Below, piece by piece: positions 7,557 to 15,435 of a stretch of 17,143 nucleotides of DNA. The DNA lies in NCBI GenBank assembly GCA_027365835.1, contig DAHXLU010000029.1, positions 1 to 17,143 of the forward strand, written 5' to 3'. The notes beneath the pieces were generated by a model that saw only the letters and a program-made list of their open reading frames with translations, did not search any database and was not told the origin of the DNA. Position 1 is the stretch's first letter, and each line of letters begins with the position of its first letter. The DNA is from JAJZMA01 sp021850405. Lineage in GTDB: Bacteria; Chloroflexota; Dormibacteria; Aeolococcales; Aeolococcaceae. The position numbers were made by a program, and so were the translations under genes.

Positions 7557-7599
7557 TGGGATTGCCCTCCTTATAACTGTCTTGGGGTCTCCTGCGTTC

Positions 7600-8937
7600 C
7601 TACCGGCCCACCGGCCGCCCTGCTTCCTGCTGCGTCACGGATGCTCCCGGCTCTGGGTGTCCCAGCGCCCGATGCACAGCGCTGACTGTGCTTTCCCATG
7701 GTACCTGCTCCTGGGATCTGCTCTCCAGCAGCCGTACAGCCACCTCTGAATTGCGCAGTTCGTCTTCACCCAGCAACAGTGCAACACGGGCGCCCATTGC
7801 CAGGGCGCCTTTAAGTTTCGCATCCACCTTGCGCGCAGAGACATCCAGACTACAGCTAACGCCACTACCGCGGATAAGCTCCGCAAGCCTGGATGCTGCC
7901 TTCCAGGCCTCAAACACTGCGATATCCCCTACCGACAGTATGGCAACCTCGGTCCAGAGCTGCTCACGCAGCTGTGAGGATTGCTCCCTGTTTTCCAGCA
8001 CCGCACAGAGACGGTCTACCCCCAGTGAATAGCCCACCCCAGGGCAGGATGGAAAACCCATGGTCTCTGCCAGACCGTCATATCTGCCGCCACCCCCAAG
8101 CGCATTCTGGGCCCCATCCAGGGATTCATGCCAGATCTCAAAAACGGTGTGGCAATAGTAGTCCAGCCCCCGCACGAGGAGCGGGTTGGTGACATAGCCG
8201 ACCCCCGACTCAGCAAGGCACATCTGGACAGTCTCAAAATGCTGCCTGCTCTCTGGCCCGAGCTGGTCTATGAGCCTCGGGGCAGCCTGGGCCAGCCTGT
8301 GGTCAACCTTGCAATCAAGCAGACGGAGGGGATTGACATGCAGCCTGCGCTGGCAGTCACCGCACATGTGAGCCACCTCTGGCTCGTAGTAGGCGATGAG
8401 CTGGCTCCGGTACGCGGCGCGCTCTTCCCTGCTGCCGAGCGAATTTATCTGCAGTGAGGTTCCAGACAGCCCACACTGTGCGTAAAACTCCATGGCTAGC
8501 GCAATCACCTCAAAATCAAGGTACGGGGATAATTCACCAATACATTCCACCCCTACCTGGCTGAACTGCCGGTATCGGCCCGCTTGCGGGCGGTCATAGC
8601 GGAACATAGGGCCGCTGTAACGCAGACGGACCGGACGAGTTCGCTGTTCCAGGTGGGCAAACAGAGCTGCCCTGACCACCGATGCGGTAGCTTCAGGACG
8701 CAGGGTAAGTGACCTGCCGCCCTTGTCGGTGAGGGTGTACATCTCCTTTTCCACTACGTCAGTACCACTGCCCACCCCGCGTGAGAACAGCTCGGTTGCC
8801 TCCAGAATGGGTGTCTCTATAGGTGCATAGCCATAGCGTCCAGCCAGCAGGTTGTGCCGCGCGATGATTTGCTCCCAGAAAATTGACATGGGAGGCAGAA
8901 TGTCGCGCATCCCACGACTTACTGAAATACCACTCAT
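7600..8937 (-). CDS. hisS: Histidyl-tRNA synthetase
   Basis: This 445-residue class II synthetase charges tRNA-His. Seen are LRPEATASVVRA (79-90), motif 2 with FRYDRPQAGRYRQFSQ (112-127), the histidine-binding LVRGLDYYCHTVFE (254-267), LGGGGRYDGL, and GVGYSLGVDRL as motif 3. A C-terminal anticodon-binding domain covers about 330-430. It is full length compared with the family, plus a 15-residue polar tail. Paralogues such as HisZ lack the Arg-Gly-Leu-Asp-Tyr-Tyr box, so this is a true HisRS. It heads an operon with aspS. The ATG lacks a Shine-Dalgarno, and TAAACT nine bases before it may be a -10 element, consistent with a leaderless mRNA. No T-box leader is present. Confidence 0.97.
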   Translation of the reverse strand: MSGISVSRGMRDILPPMSIFWEQIIARHNLLAGRYGYAPIETPILEATELFSRGVGSGTDVVEKEMYTLTDKGGRSLTLRPEATASVVRAALFAHLEQRTRPVRLRYSGPMFRYDRPQAGRYRQFSQVGVECIGELSPYLDFEVIALAMEFYAQCGLSGTSLQINSLGSREERAAYRSQLIAYYEPEVAHMCGDCQRRLHVNPLRLLDCKVDHRLAQAAPRLIDQLGPESRQHFETVQMCLAESGVGYVTNPLLVRGLDYYCHTVFEIWHESLDGAQNALGGGGRYDGLAETMGFPSCPGVGYSLGVDRLCAVLENREQSSQLREQLWTEVAILSVGDIAVFEAWKAASRLAELIRGSGVSCSLDVSARKVDAKLKGALAMGARVALLLGEDELRNSEVAVRLLESRSQEQVPWESTVSAVHRALGHPEPGASVTQQEAGRPVGR

Positions 8938-9171
8938 AGCTGTATGAGTTTAGTCGGTGTCCCAGGTTTTGTGGTTTTGGTATGGCACGCACTGCCAGGC
9001 AAGCTGGCTGCATGCCAAGAAGGCAGCGTTGTGTTGTGGCATGTGGTGTTGCGTGTTGTGGCGTTGTGTTGTGGTGTCGTGTCCGTCCCAGGTCCGCCCT
9101 GGCGTGCTAATCTTCGGCCATGCTCTGCCATCCTGCAAAGTCAACCTCGGGACGGCCCCCGCGGAGCTGCC
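8938..9171. promoter_or_regulatory. Divergent region between hisS and IMPase gene, with GT-rich repeats
   Basis: These 234 bp must hold the promoters of both genes. The plus strand is G/T-rich between about 9020 and 9085, and the 14-mer GCGTTGTGTTGTGG occurs twice (9026-9039 and 9061-9074). A frame open across this stretch would extend the IMPase gene upstream, but its product is rich in Val, Cys and Trp and unlike any IMPase start, so it is treated as non-coding. Confidence 0.5.
9026..9074 (+). repeat. GT-rich 14-bp direct repeat
   Basis: GCGTTGTGTTGTGG is repeated exactly at 9026-9039 and 9061-9074, with further GTG/GTTG units between. It looks like simple-sequence drift in an intergenic region. 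A regulatory role is possible but unsupported. Confidence 0.6.
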
Positions 9172-10101
9172 ATGCTGGTGCATCCGTTGGGTAGACAGGT
9201 ACCGAAAGGCACACAGCCGTTCCTCTTCCGCACCTCAGCCTCGGCCCAACCGCAGCCACCCGGGCCAACCCCAGCTGCCGCAGAGCTCGCTGTAGCAGCA
9301 GACCTGCTTGCCCGCTCAGCTGACGTGGCCGACCAGATAGCAATGACCCACTTTCGTACAACAACCCTTGCTTCACACCCCAAACCAGATGGTTCGCCAG
9401 TCACAGTAGCGGATCTTGCCATCGAGCAGGAGGTGCGGAGAATGCTCCCCGCCGGCTTTGCCTTTCTTGGGGAAGAAACCGGCTTTACCAGTGCTCCCGG
9501 CCCATGGACGTTTGTGATTGACCCAATTGACGGCACCGCCTCCTACATCAATGGCGGCACAGGCTGGGCATGTCTGCTGGCTGCCCTTTACCGCGGAAGC
9601 GTGGTTGCTGCACTGGCCTCAGCGCCAGCGCGAGGAGAGCGCTACCAGGCTACAGTCAGAGAAAGCACTACCAGAAATGGGCAGGCAGTCTTGGTCAGTA
9701 GCAAAAACTCGCTGAGCGGAGCCCGTTTCGAATTTCAGAGCCAGAGGGCATTTCTGGCATCCGGACTGGGCTCAACTCCAGCCGAGTTGACAAGCGCATT
9801 TTCGCTTGATGCCCACTTCCCTGGCAACACAGCTGCCCATCTTCGGGTCACTACCGGGCGCAGTGATCTTGCCTGGTCACCAGATGCACCCATCTGGGAT
9901 ATCGCAGCGCTTAGCCTTCTCGTTATGCAAGCTGGTGGCGCCGCCAGCGATCTCTCGGGAAAGCCCATCATCCTGCGCAACCCGGGCGCGAGGGCAAGTT
10001 TCATCTCCAGTAACGGCCAGCTGCACCAGGCCGCCCTGACTGCCATCCGGCACCTTGGTCCTGGGGTGGGAGGCGGGGCAAATCAGGGGATAGCCAGATG
10101 A
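9172..10101 (+). CDS. Inositol monophosphatase family protein
   Basis: This 309-residue member of the Li-sensitive, Mg-dependent phosphatase family (IMPase, histidinol phosphatase, fructose-1,6-bisphosphatase type) hydrolyses small sugar or polyol phosphates. Seen are KPDGSPVTVAD (71-81), LGEETG (99-104), the metal-binding DPIDGT (117-122), and WDIAA...QAGG (242-256), in the standard order. The first 35 residues are a Pro/Ala-rich extension not usual for the family. The ATG at 9172 is chosen for its GGAG five bases upstream; the frame is open further upstream but poor in coding character. Its stop overlaps the next gene's start (ATGA), so the two are co-translated. The substrate cannot be told from sequence; with an aldolase and a glycan transferase nearby, sugar phosphate is plausible. 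Confidence 0.88.
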   Translation: MLVHPLGRQVPKGTQPFLFRTSASAQPQPPGPTPAAAELAVAADLLARSADVADQIAMTHFRTTTLASHPKPDGSPVTVADLAIEQEVRRMLPAGFAFLGEETGFTSAPGPWTFVIDPIDGTASYINGGTGWACLLAALYRGSVVAALASAPARGERYQATVRESTTRNGQAVLVSSKNSLSGARFEFQSQRAFLASGLGSTPAELTSAFSLDAHFPGNTAAHLRVTTGRSDLAWSPDAPIWDIAALSLLVMQAGGAASDLSGKPIILRNPGARASFISSNGQLHQAALTAIRHLGPGVGGGANQGIAR

Positions 10102-10613
10102 ATGCTGCCGGAAACAGCGGGCCGATTGGCAGACGGGGTAGCGCCCATGCCAAACTGCTTCGTATAGTGAATGACTCAACTCAGAAGCTGAGGCCCTACC
10201 AGCTCTCTGTGCGCACCACAAGGGATGCAGGCACGGTGCTCTCCGAACTTGCCAACCGCCGGATACAGGGTATAAACGTCTCGGAAGCTGGTCCGAACCA
10301 TATCATCCTGCATGTAGGACGCAAGAACAGGTATACGCCGCTCCAGGCTGTATTTCTTGCTGCCATCCTGACGCTTGCAGTCTTTGTAGTCAGCGCCTAT
10401 ATTGTCCCCGTCGTTGCCCTGGTCGCCGTTACCCTGGTCGGCCCCTTCCTCCCCCTGCTCCGCCAGGCATTGCCAATAGTTGCAGTAAGCGGGGTTCCAG
10501 AGGGGAATGACATAACCAGAATCACCGCACATGGTGAGGTATCTCCCGAACTGGCGGCGTCCCTGGACGCCTACTTTGCAACGCTGCCACAGCTTGAGGA
10601 AACCATCCGCTAA
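10098..10613 (+). CDS. Small membrane protein with cytosolic or exposed flanks, unknown function
   Basis: The protein is 171 residues. Residues 1-80 are polar and predicted alpha/beta (KLRPYQLSVRTT, SELANRRIQGINV, HIILHVGRK). A long hydrophobic segment at about 83-121 is broken by Pro103 and Pro117, enough for two membrane helices in a hairpin. A 45-residue polar tail follows. The start overlaps the IMPase stop by four bases (10098-10101), so it is in one operon with that gene. It converges on lexA. I do not recognise the family. The N-terminal part looks like a small ferredoxin-like fold, but this is a guess. Confidence 0.7.
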   Translation: MNAAGNSGPIGRRGSAHAKLLRIVNDSTQKLRPYQLSVRTTRDAGTVLSELANRRIQGINVSEAGPNHIILHVGRKNRYTPLQAVFLAAILTLAVFVVSAYIVPVVALVAVTLVGPFLPLLRQALPIVAVSGVPEGNDITRITAHGEVSPELAASLDAYFATLPQLEETIR

Positions 10614-10741
10614 GCCTGTTCGGCGGCCCGCCGCTCCCTCGGTACGGTGCCAGCGTCTGGGCTCCCGGAGCACTTTGCTGGGAGGCTCACATGGCGGGTA
10701 AAAAACGGAAACTTGAGGGGTCATTGCACCCCGGCTTGATT

Positions 10742-10755
10742 GCTGCTATAGCAGC
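10742..10755. terminator. 14-bp palindrome over the lexA stop codon
   Basis: GCTGCTATAGCAGC is a perfect palindrome containing the lexA stop (10746-10748). A second short stem, GGGGT/ACCCC, lies about 20 bases further downstream of lexA, with a six-base T run some ten bases after it in the lexA direction. This is a weak terminator candidate between two convergent genes. Confidence 0.3.
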
Positions 10756-11372
10756 CGGATGACGGCTACGACTCTCCCCTCAAGCACAACGTCATCCGGA
10801 TAGAGCGGCTCCATGGTGTGGTTCTCTGGCTGGAGCCGTATCCGTGACTGTTCACGGTAGTAGCGCTTGACGGTAACCTCTCCCTCCCCGGTAACCGGGT
10901 TTGTGATTCTGGCAACTACAATCTCGCCATTATTGGCCACTTTCTGGGGTCGTACGAGCACAATGTCCCCATCGTTGATCCCGGCCTCAATCATGCTGTC
11001 GCCATGGACCCGCAGACCAAATGCATCGTCCGAGCCCGCGATCTCAGGGCCAACTGCAAGACGGTCCTCAATGTTCTCAGCCGCAAGGACCGGGGTCCCT
11101 GCCGCCACACGCCCCACCAGTGGCACCTGGATCACATGCGGGACCGGTCGCTCGCCCCGGCCAACGATGGCGACGGTTCTGGATTTGGTTGGATCCCGCT
11201 GGATCAGTCCCTTGCGCTCAAGCGCGTTCAGATGGTTCTGGACCGTAGAGGAAGAGCTCAGGCCAACAGCACGCCCGATTTCGCGGACTGTAGGAGGATA
11301 GGAGTAGGTTTCCAGGTGCTCCTGGAGAAACTCCAGTATTTTCTGCTGGCGCGGGCTCATCAGTTCAGGCAT
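10746..11372 (-). CDS. lexA: LexA repressor, SOS response
   Basis: This 208-residue repressor of DNA-damage genes cleaves itself when RecA filaments form. A winged helix-turn-helix occupies residues 1-68 (PPTVREIGRAVGLSSSSTVQNHL). The autocleavage site is Ala91-Gly92 (VGRVAAGTP). The catalytic pair is Ser126 in HGDSM and Lys169 in EVTVKRYY. Length is typical. The ATG at 11372 has AAGGGGAG four bases upstream. An open frame extends 33 codons further, but the extra peptide covers the promoter and operator and is rejected. The promoter holds a palindrome that fits LexA binding, so it is probably autoregulated. It stands alone on the minus strand. Confidence 0.97.
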   Translation of the reverse strand: MPELMSPRQQKILEFLQEHLETYSYPPTVREIGRAVGLSSSSTVQNHLNALERKGLIQRDPTKSRTVAIVGRGERPVPHVIQVPLVGRVAAGTPVLAAENIEDRLAVGPEIAGSDDAFGLRVHGDSMIEAGINDGDIVLVRPQKVANNGEIVVARITNPVTGEGEVTVKRYYREQSRIRLQPENHTMEPLYPDDVVLEGRVVAVIRLL

Positions 11373-11417
11373 CAAACTCCCCTTGTAAACGTCACAAAGA
11401 CCAAGTTCATAGTGGGC

Positions 11418-11446
11418 ACTGTAACACATCCGTAACACACAGCAAA
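11418..11446 (-). promoter_or_regulatory. lexA promoter
   Basis: On the minus strand TTTGCT (complement of 11441-11446) and TACAGT (complement of 11418-11423) are 17 bp apart. Transcription would start near 11411, giving a leader of about 40 bases with the ribosome site. The -35 box overlaps the LexA-type operator. Confidence 0.6.
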
Positions 11447-11457
11447 CGGATGTTTGC
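11442..11457. promoter_or_regulatory. LexA operator (SOS box) of lexA
   Basis: GCAAACGGATGTTTGC is a perfect 6-4-6 palindrome. It has the same geometry as the Gram-positive SOS box GAAC-N4-GTTC, with AAAC-N4-GTTT at its core. It overlaps the -35 element of lexA, so bound LexA would block RNA polymerase. Identification rests on position, symmetry and similarity to the known box. Confidence 0.7.
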
Positions 11458-11554
11458 CTCTTTCGTAACAATACACTTTGTCACATTCCCCCTGCTGGCC
11501 AACCGAGGTGGAGGAGATCATGCAACCCCAGACAGCGCCTGTACTCCTGGAGCG

Positions 11555-11809
11555 CTAAAGCAGTGACCCGGGCTCTATTTCCATCCGTATCTGTCGCGAC
11601 GTGGAGGGGCGCGAGCCAGCTGTAGCGGGCTGTACCAGTAGTGGTGGCGCTGAACCTTGCACAGCCTCAAGGTTCACAAGCGAGATTGCCTCTCTTGCAG
11701 ATACATGCGGCAGCCCTGCTGCTGCCGGACTCCGTGCAAGGCTGCTGTAGGCCGCTGCAAGGGCTCTCGCCAACTCTGGGCGAGGCAGTGCGTCTGCCTC
11801 TCTGGCCAT
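11555..11809 (-). CDS. Small Ala-rich protein, unknown function
   Basis: This is a possible 84-residue product. The first half (about 8-50) is probably helical and Ala/Leu/Arg-rich (PELARALAAAYSSLARS, then SAREAISLVNLEAV). The second half is Pro/Ser/Thr-rich and probably unstructured. Support for a real gene comes from GGGAG six bases before the ATG and a promoter 31 bases upstream with 17-bp spacing. It lies upstream of lexA on the same strand, but lexA has its own promoter, so they are probably separate units. It is divergent from trpS. No family is recognised. Confidence 0.5.
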   Translation of the reverse strand: MAREADALPRPELARALAAAYSSLARSPAAAGLPHVSAREAISLVNLEAVQGSAPPLLVQPATAGSRPSTSRQIRMEIEPGSLL

Positions 11810-11839
11810 CTTAGTCTCCCAAACACTTTCCCTAGGCCC

Positions 11840-11868
11840 ACTCTACTCGCGGCTCTCAAAGACTGCAA
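11840..11868 (-). promoter_or_regulatory. Promoter of the 84-residue protein gene
   Basis: On the minus strand TTGCAG (complement of 11863-11868) and TAGAGT (complement of 11840-11845) are separated by 17 bp. The start of transcription would be near 11833, leaving about 24 bases of leader that include the GGGAG ribosome site. Confidence 0.5.
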
Positions 11869-11917
11869 TCCTGCCGCTCACTTTGATGCAGGATCGTCAT
11901 ATCCGTAGGCAGTGGGT

Positions 11918-11923
11918 TAGAAT
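11918..11923 (+). promoter_or_regulatory. -10 element of trpS, probably leaderless
   Basis: TAGAAT lies 12 bases before the trpS ATG and would start transcription about five or six bases before it. No Shine-Dalgarno and no clear -35 at normal spacing are seen. Confidence 0.4.
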
Positions 11924-11935
11924 CACCCACACGAC

Positions 11936-12958
11936 ATGACAGATAGACCAACGGTACTTAGCGGTATCCAGCCCAGCGGAGACCTGCATCTTGGAAATTA
12001 CCTTGGTGCCGTGCGCCACTGGGTTGCCGGGCAGGAGCTGTCCGATAGCCTCTTCTGCATCGTCAACCTGCACGCGATAACTGTTTCCCAGCCTCCAGAG
12101 GAGCTTAGGCAGAAAACAGTTGAGCTGGCAGCGATGTACATGGCCTGTGGCATAGATCCCAAGACATCGCTGATATTTGTCCAGTCGGAAGTTCCCGCCC
12201 ACGCCGAGCTCGCATGGCTGCTCACCTGCATGACACCCATGGGATGGCTTGAACGGATGACGCAGTACAAGGACAAGACGGCAGGAAAGCGGGGCGAGCG
12301 ACTGGGGGCAGGCATCCTTATGTACCCGGTCCTCATGGCTGCCGACATTCTCCTGTATCAGGCAGATGAAGTTCCCGTTGGGGACGACCAGAGGCAGCAT
12401 CTGGAGCTTGCACGAGACCTTGCCATGAGATTCAACCATGCCTTCGGAGACACATTTACGGTTCCCACAGCCAGGATTCCGCCGCCTGAGGCGGGCGGCC
12501 GGATCATGTCACTCGTCAATCCGGAACAGAAGATGAGCAAAAGCCAGCCTGAGGGCTGTGTCTTTCTCAACGACCCCCCTGAGCTGACCAGGCGCAAGAT
12601 CATGCGGGCGCAGACAGACAGTGCCGCCAGCTTTAGCCTCGCCCAGGCTGGCCCGGGAATAAGGAACCTGCTGGGCATCTACTCAGGCGTTACCTCAATG
12701 AGCTTTGCAGATGCAGTGTCCCTTTTTGAAGGGAAAGGCTACGGCGCCATCAAAGCGTCGGTTGCAGACGCCGTGGTGGCAGCGGTGGCTCCCATCCAGG
12801 AGGCCTACCGGGCCCTTATGGCAGAGCCGGAGGCGCTGGAGGAGATGCTGCGAGCTGGAGCGCAACGGGCCAGGGAGCGTGCGGATGCCACCCTTGCAGT
12901 CGCCTATGACAACACTGGTCTGTTGCCCCCAAAAAGTAAGTGGCAAGGGAATGGCTAA
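11936..12958 (+). CDS. trpS: Tryptophanyl-tRNA synthetase
   Basis: This 340-residue class I synthetase charges tRNA-Trp. HLGN (18-21, HIGH motif) follows GIQPSGDLHLGNYLGA. The tryptophan and dimer region includes YPVLMAADILLYQADEVPVG (130-149) and DDQRQHLELARDLA. The second signature EQKMSKSQ (197-204) is intact. Length is normal for bacterial TrpRS. The ATG has no ribosome binding site, and a TAGAAT box lies 12 bases upstream. It is followed after 80 bp by a membrane glycosyltransferase gene on the same strand, possibly co-transcribed. No trp leader or T-box is seen. Confidence 0.97.
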   Translation: MTDRPTVLSGIQPSGDLHLGNYLGAVRHWVAGQELSDSLFCIVNLHAITVSQPPEELRQKTVELAAMYMACGIDPKTSLIFVQSEVPAHAELAWLLTCMTPMGWLERMTQYKDKTAGKRGERLGAGILMYPVLMAADILLYQADEVPVGDDQRQHLELARDLAMRFNHAFGDTFTVPTARIPPPEAGGRIMSLVNPEQKMSKSQPEGCVFLNDPPELTRRKIMRAQTDSAASFSLAQAGPGIRNLLGIYSGVTSMSFADAVSLFEGKGYGAIKASVADAVVAAVAPIQEAYRALMAEPEALEEMLRAGAQRARERADATLAVAYDNTGLLPPKSKWQGNG

Positions 12959-13038
12959 GTCGTACCGCAAGATGAGTACTCGCACCCATGCCTGGCGCTA
13001 CTCATCCGGTAAGATTGGCGCCGGAAAAATGGATCGCC

Positions 13039-14250
13039 ATGGCTGACAGCGCGGACAGCTCAGTCCGCCCAATACGCCCAATACGCCCAGTACGCACTTC
13101 ACCACTACTGTACATTGTGGTGTTACCCCTCCTGGAACGGCTCCTGCTGGGCGTGGTAGCAGCTCTTGCCCAAGGCTACATTCCAGACCGGCTGGATCCT
13201 GCAGCATACACCCAGACGGTGACCCTCCGTGGGCTCCTCAGCCCCAAGTCTCCGCTCTGGAAACTGGTTGGCCCCTGGATCAGGTGGGATTCGTTCTGGT
13301 ACCTGGGAATCGCAACAGGGGGCTACACGGAGAAGGCACAGGCTGTCTTCTCACCCCTTTACCCAGCAGCCATCCACTTGCTTGGCAGCCTAACTGGACA
13401 ACCTACAGCCGCGGTTGCAATCAGCCTCCTTGCATTCATGGGAGCCCTGCTGCTTGCCTGGCGGCTGGTTGAGGAACAGTGGGATGAGAGTGTGGCAAAA
13501 AGAACGGTGCTTGTGATGCTGCTATTTCCGGCAGCCTTCTACTTCTACTCTGGCTACGCTGAGTCGCTTGCACTGCTTGGAATCGTGGGGACCTTCTATT
13601 CTGCCAAAAAAGGACAGTGGATCTGGGCAGGACTAGCAGCTACTGTGGCGACACTTTCCCGGCCGGTTGGCGTGATTGCTGTCCTTGTACTGGCAAGTGA
13701 GCTGGTTTTTCAGGCGCAAGCAGACAGAAGAGCCGGCAGGAAAGTTCAGCTCCTTCAGTTCGCATCCCTGTTCATCCCGGTTGCCGCATACCTGGCAGAG
13801 ACACTCTACCTCTACCAAAGGCTTCACATCCTGGGCATTGCCCAGGCAGAGAGCCTCTGGGGCGGTCACATTGCCAATCCGGCTGCAACCACAGGAGCGC
13901 TTCTGTCGGCGATGCTCCATGGCCCAACGGCAGGGTTCACCGAGGTGCAGATTGTCGCGAATCTCTTTGCCCTGGCCCTGATACTTGTGACTACCGTTAC
14001 TGTTTTCCTGCAGGACTTTCCACCCACATATCGTCTGTTCACACTGGCAATGGCAGCTGTCCTGCTCCTGCAAACTTCAGGGTCATTACCGTTCGGTTCA
14101 GAACTTCGGTATACGCTGCTCCTGTTCCCTATGTACATTGTGCTTGCAAGACTACTGAAACGGCCCCGAGGGTTCACTGCTTTCATGGAGCTTTCAGCCT
14201 GCCTGCTCTGCTTTCTGCTAGTGGAATTTGTCCGATTCCAGTATTTCTGA
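13039..14250 (+). CDS. PIG-V-like GT-C mannosyltransferase
   Basis: This 403-residue polytopic membrane protein has about ten hydrophobic segments. After a polar start with the repeat RPIRPIRPV (10-18) comes the first helix (21-45). The first external loop contains RWDSFWYLGIATGGY (82-96) and FSPLYP (104-109), which match the WDxxxY...FxPLYP pattern of the PIG-V/GPI mannosyltransferase II family (GT76). The Asp in that loop is the likely catalytic residue. Bacterial members are thought to use polyprenyl-phosphate sugar donors to decorate cell-surface glycans or proteins. The start at 13039 is preferred over an upstream ATG at 12988 on protein appearance, but neither has a good ribosome site. 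Family call good, substrate unknown. Confidence 0.8.
   Translation: MADSADSSVRPIRPIRPVRTSPLLYIVVLPLLERLLLGVVAALAQGYIPDRLDPAAYTQTVTLRGLLSPKSPLWKLVGPWIRWDSFWYLGIATGGYTEKAQAVFSPLYPAAIHLLGSLTGQPTAAVAISLLAFMGALLLAWRLVEEQWDESVAKRTVLVMLLFPAAFYFYSGYAESLALLGIVGTFYSAKKGQWIWAGLAATVATLSRPVGVIAVLVLASELVFQAQADRRAGRKVQLLQFASLFIPVAAYLAETLYLYQRLHILGIAQAESLWGGHIANPAATTGALLSAMLHGPTAGFTEVQIVANLFALALILVTTVTVFLQDFPPTYRLFTLAMAAVLLLQTSGSLPFGSELRYTLLLFPMYIVLARLLKRPRGFTAFMELSACLLCFLLVEFVRFQYF
13066..13092 (+). repeat. 9-bp tandem repeat, three copies
   Basis: CGCCCAATA occurs twice, then CGCCCAGTA, in phase with the reading frame of the glycosyltransferase gene. It encodes Arg-Pro-Ile, Arg-Pro-Ile, Arg-Pro-Val, just before the first membrane helix. 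The unit can vary in copy number by slippage without shifting frame. Confidence 0.85.
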
Positions 14251-14361
14251 ACTCCGGCCCATGTTGGCCCTCCCCTGGTTAGAGAGGAGCATTCCGCAAA
14301 ACAAGCCTGCTAAGCTTTTTTATGACCTTCCAGGATGATCGAGGCGCATGGAGGCAACAGG

Positions 14362-15435
14362 ATGAAAAGTGCCGTCGGTTTTCTCAAGCAGCTCGAACAG
14401 ATAATTGGACCGACTGCCGAGGAACTTCTGCAACACAAATGCTCGACAATACCAGCCGGTATGCTCCACAGGCCAGCACCAGATTCATATGACAGCCTTT
14501 GGCCACTCACTGACCACTCACCACGGGTACTTTGCAGCCTTGCAGCAATCTACAACCATGGACGGCTGGGCGGAACTGGCTATCTGTCAATCCTGCCAGT
14601 GGACCAGGCTGTCTCTTTTTCGGCAGGCGCGGTATTTGGGGAACAGCCGTCCTATATGGATGGCGGCCAGCTGCTTGAGCTTGCCATCGAAGGTGGATGC
14701 AGCGCCATTGCGACGACCTTTGGTGTCCTGGGATCGCTTTCTCGCAGGTTTGCCCACCGGATTCCGTTTATTTGCAAGCTCAACTACAGCGAAATGCTCT
14801 CATATCCAAACCGGGGAGACCAGACGATGTTTGGTACTGTCAGGAGGGCATGGGAGCTGGGTGCAGTGGCGATCGGAGCAACTGTCTATTTTGGCTCAGA
14901 AGAGGCACACCGGCAGATAGTTGAGGTTTCGCAGGCCTTCGAAGCAGCACACTCTCTAGGGCTTGCCACCGTACTGTGGGCCTATGTCCGAAACGATGCC
15001 ATCGTCTCCCCTACACTCGACGGGACGCTTGCAGCCGATGTTACCGGCCAGGCCAATCACATCGCCGCCACCCTGATGGCTGACATCATCAAGCAGAAAT
15101 TGCCAGAGGCTTGCGACGCCTTTACCGCATTGCATTTCGGCGCACCAAGTGACCTGCTGTACAACAAACTGCTGTCAGATCACCCCATTGACCGGACCAG
15201 ATATCAGGTCGCCAACTGCTACCTGGGCAGGATTGGCCTCATCAGCTCGGGAGGGCCCTCGGAGGGTGAGGGTGACTTGGCTTCCGCCCTCCGCACGGCC
15301 ATAATCAACAAACGCGCGGGCGGCAGCGGTCTTATGCTGGGCCGCAAGGCATTCTCCCGTCCCATGGCAGAGGGAATCGAGCTATTGCATGCAGTCCAGG
15401 ATGTTTATCTAAATCCTCTTGTAAGGATCGCCTGA
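14362..15435 (+). CDS. fbaB: Class I fructose-bisphosphate aldolase, DhnA/FbaB type
   Basis: This 357-residue TIM-barrel enzyme of the archaeal-type class I family uses a Schiff-base lysine to join or split fructose-1,6-bisphosphate and triose phosphates, in the cytosol. Features are ILPVDQAVSF (77-86, early strand), FICKLNY (136-142), AVAIGATVYFGS (168-179), and MADIIKQKLP (239-248), where Lys244 is the likely Schiff-base residue. The C-terminal GLMLGRKAF is the phosphate-binding end. Length matches E. coli FbaB (350). The ATG at 14362 is chosen because GGAGG lies seven bases upstream; an in-frame ATG nine codons earlier has no such site. It sits between the glycosyltransferase and the hydrolase gene on the same strand. 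Close relatives with other substrates exist in the family. Confidence 0.88.
   Translation: MKSAVGFLKQLEQIIGPTAEELLQHKCSTIPAGMLHRPAPDSYDSLWPLTDHSPRVLCSLAAIYNHGRLGGTGYLSILPVDQAVSFSAGAVFGEQPSYMDGGQLLELAIEGGCSAIATTFGVLGSLSRRFAHRIPFICKLNYSEMLSYPNRGDQTMFGTVRRAWELGAVAIGATVYFGSEEAHRQIVEVSQAFEAAHSLGLATVLWAYVRNDAIVSPTLDGTLAADVTGQANHIAATLMADIIKQKLPEACDAFTALHFGAPSDLLYNKLLSDHPIDRTRYQVANCYLGRIGLISSGGPSEGEGDLASALRTAIINKRAGGSGLMLGRKAFSRPMAEGIELLHAVQDVYLNPLVRIA

Noticed and set aside
5769..8937. hisS as a HisZ paralogue
   Set aside because: The histidine-binding RGLDYY box and the full anticodon domain are present, as in true HisRS.
8938..9000. T-box or other leader before hisS
   Set aside because: No T-box consensus or terminator/antiterminator pair is seen, and the leader appears too short.
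8944..9171. Upstream extension of the IMPase reading frame by 76 codons
   Set aside because: The extra peptide comes from the GT-rich intergenic stretch, is unlike any IMPase N-terminus, and lacks a ribosome site; the ATG at 9172 has one.
11373..11471. 33-codon upstream extension of lexA
   Set aside because: It would cover the promoter and operator, and the ATG at 11372 has a strong ribosome binding site.
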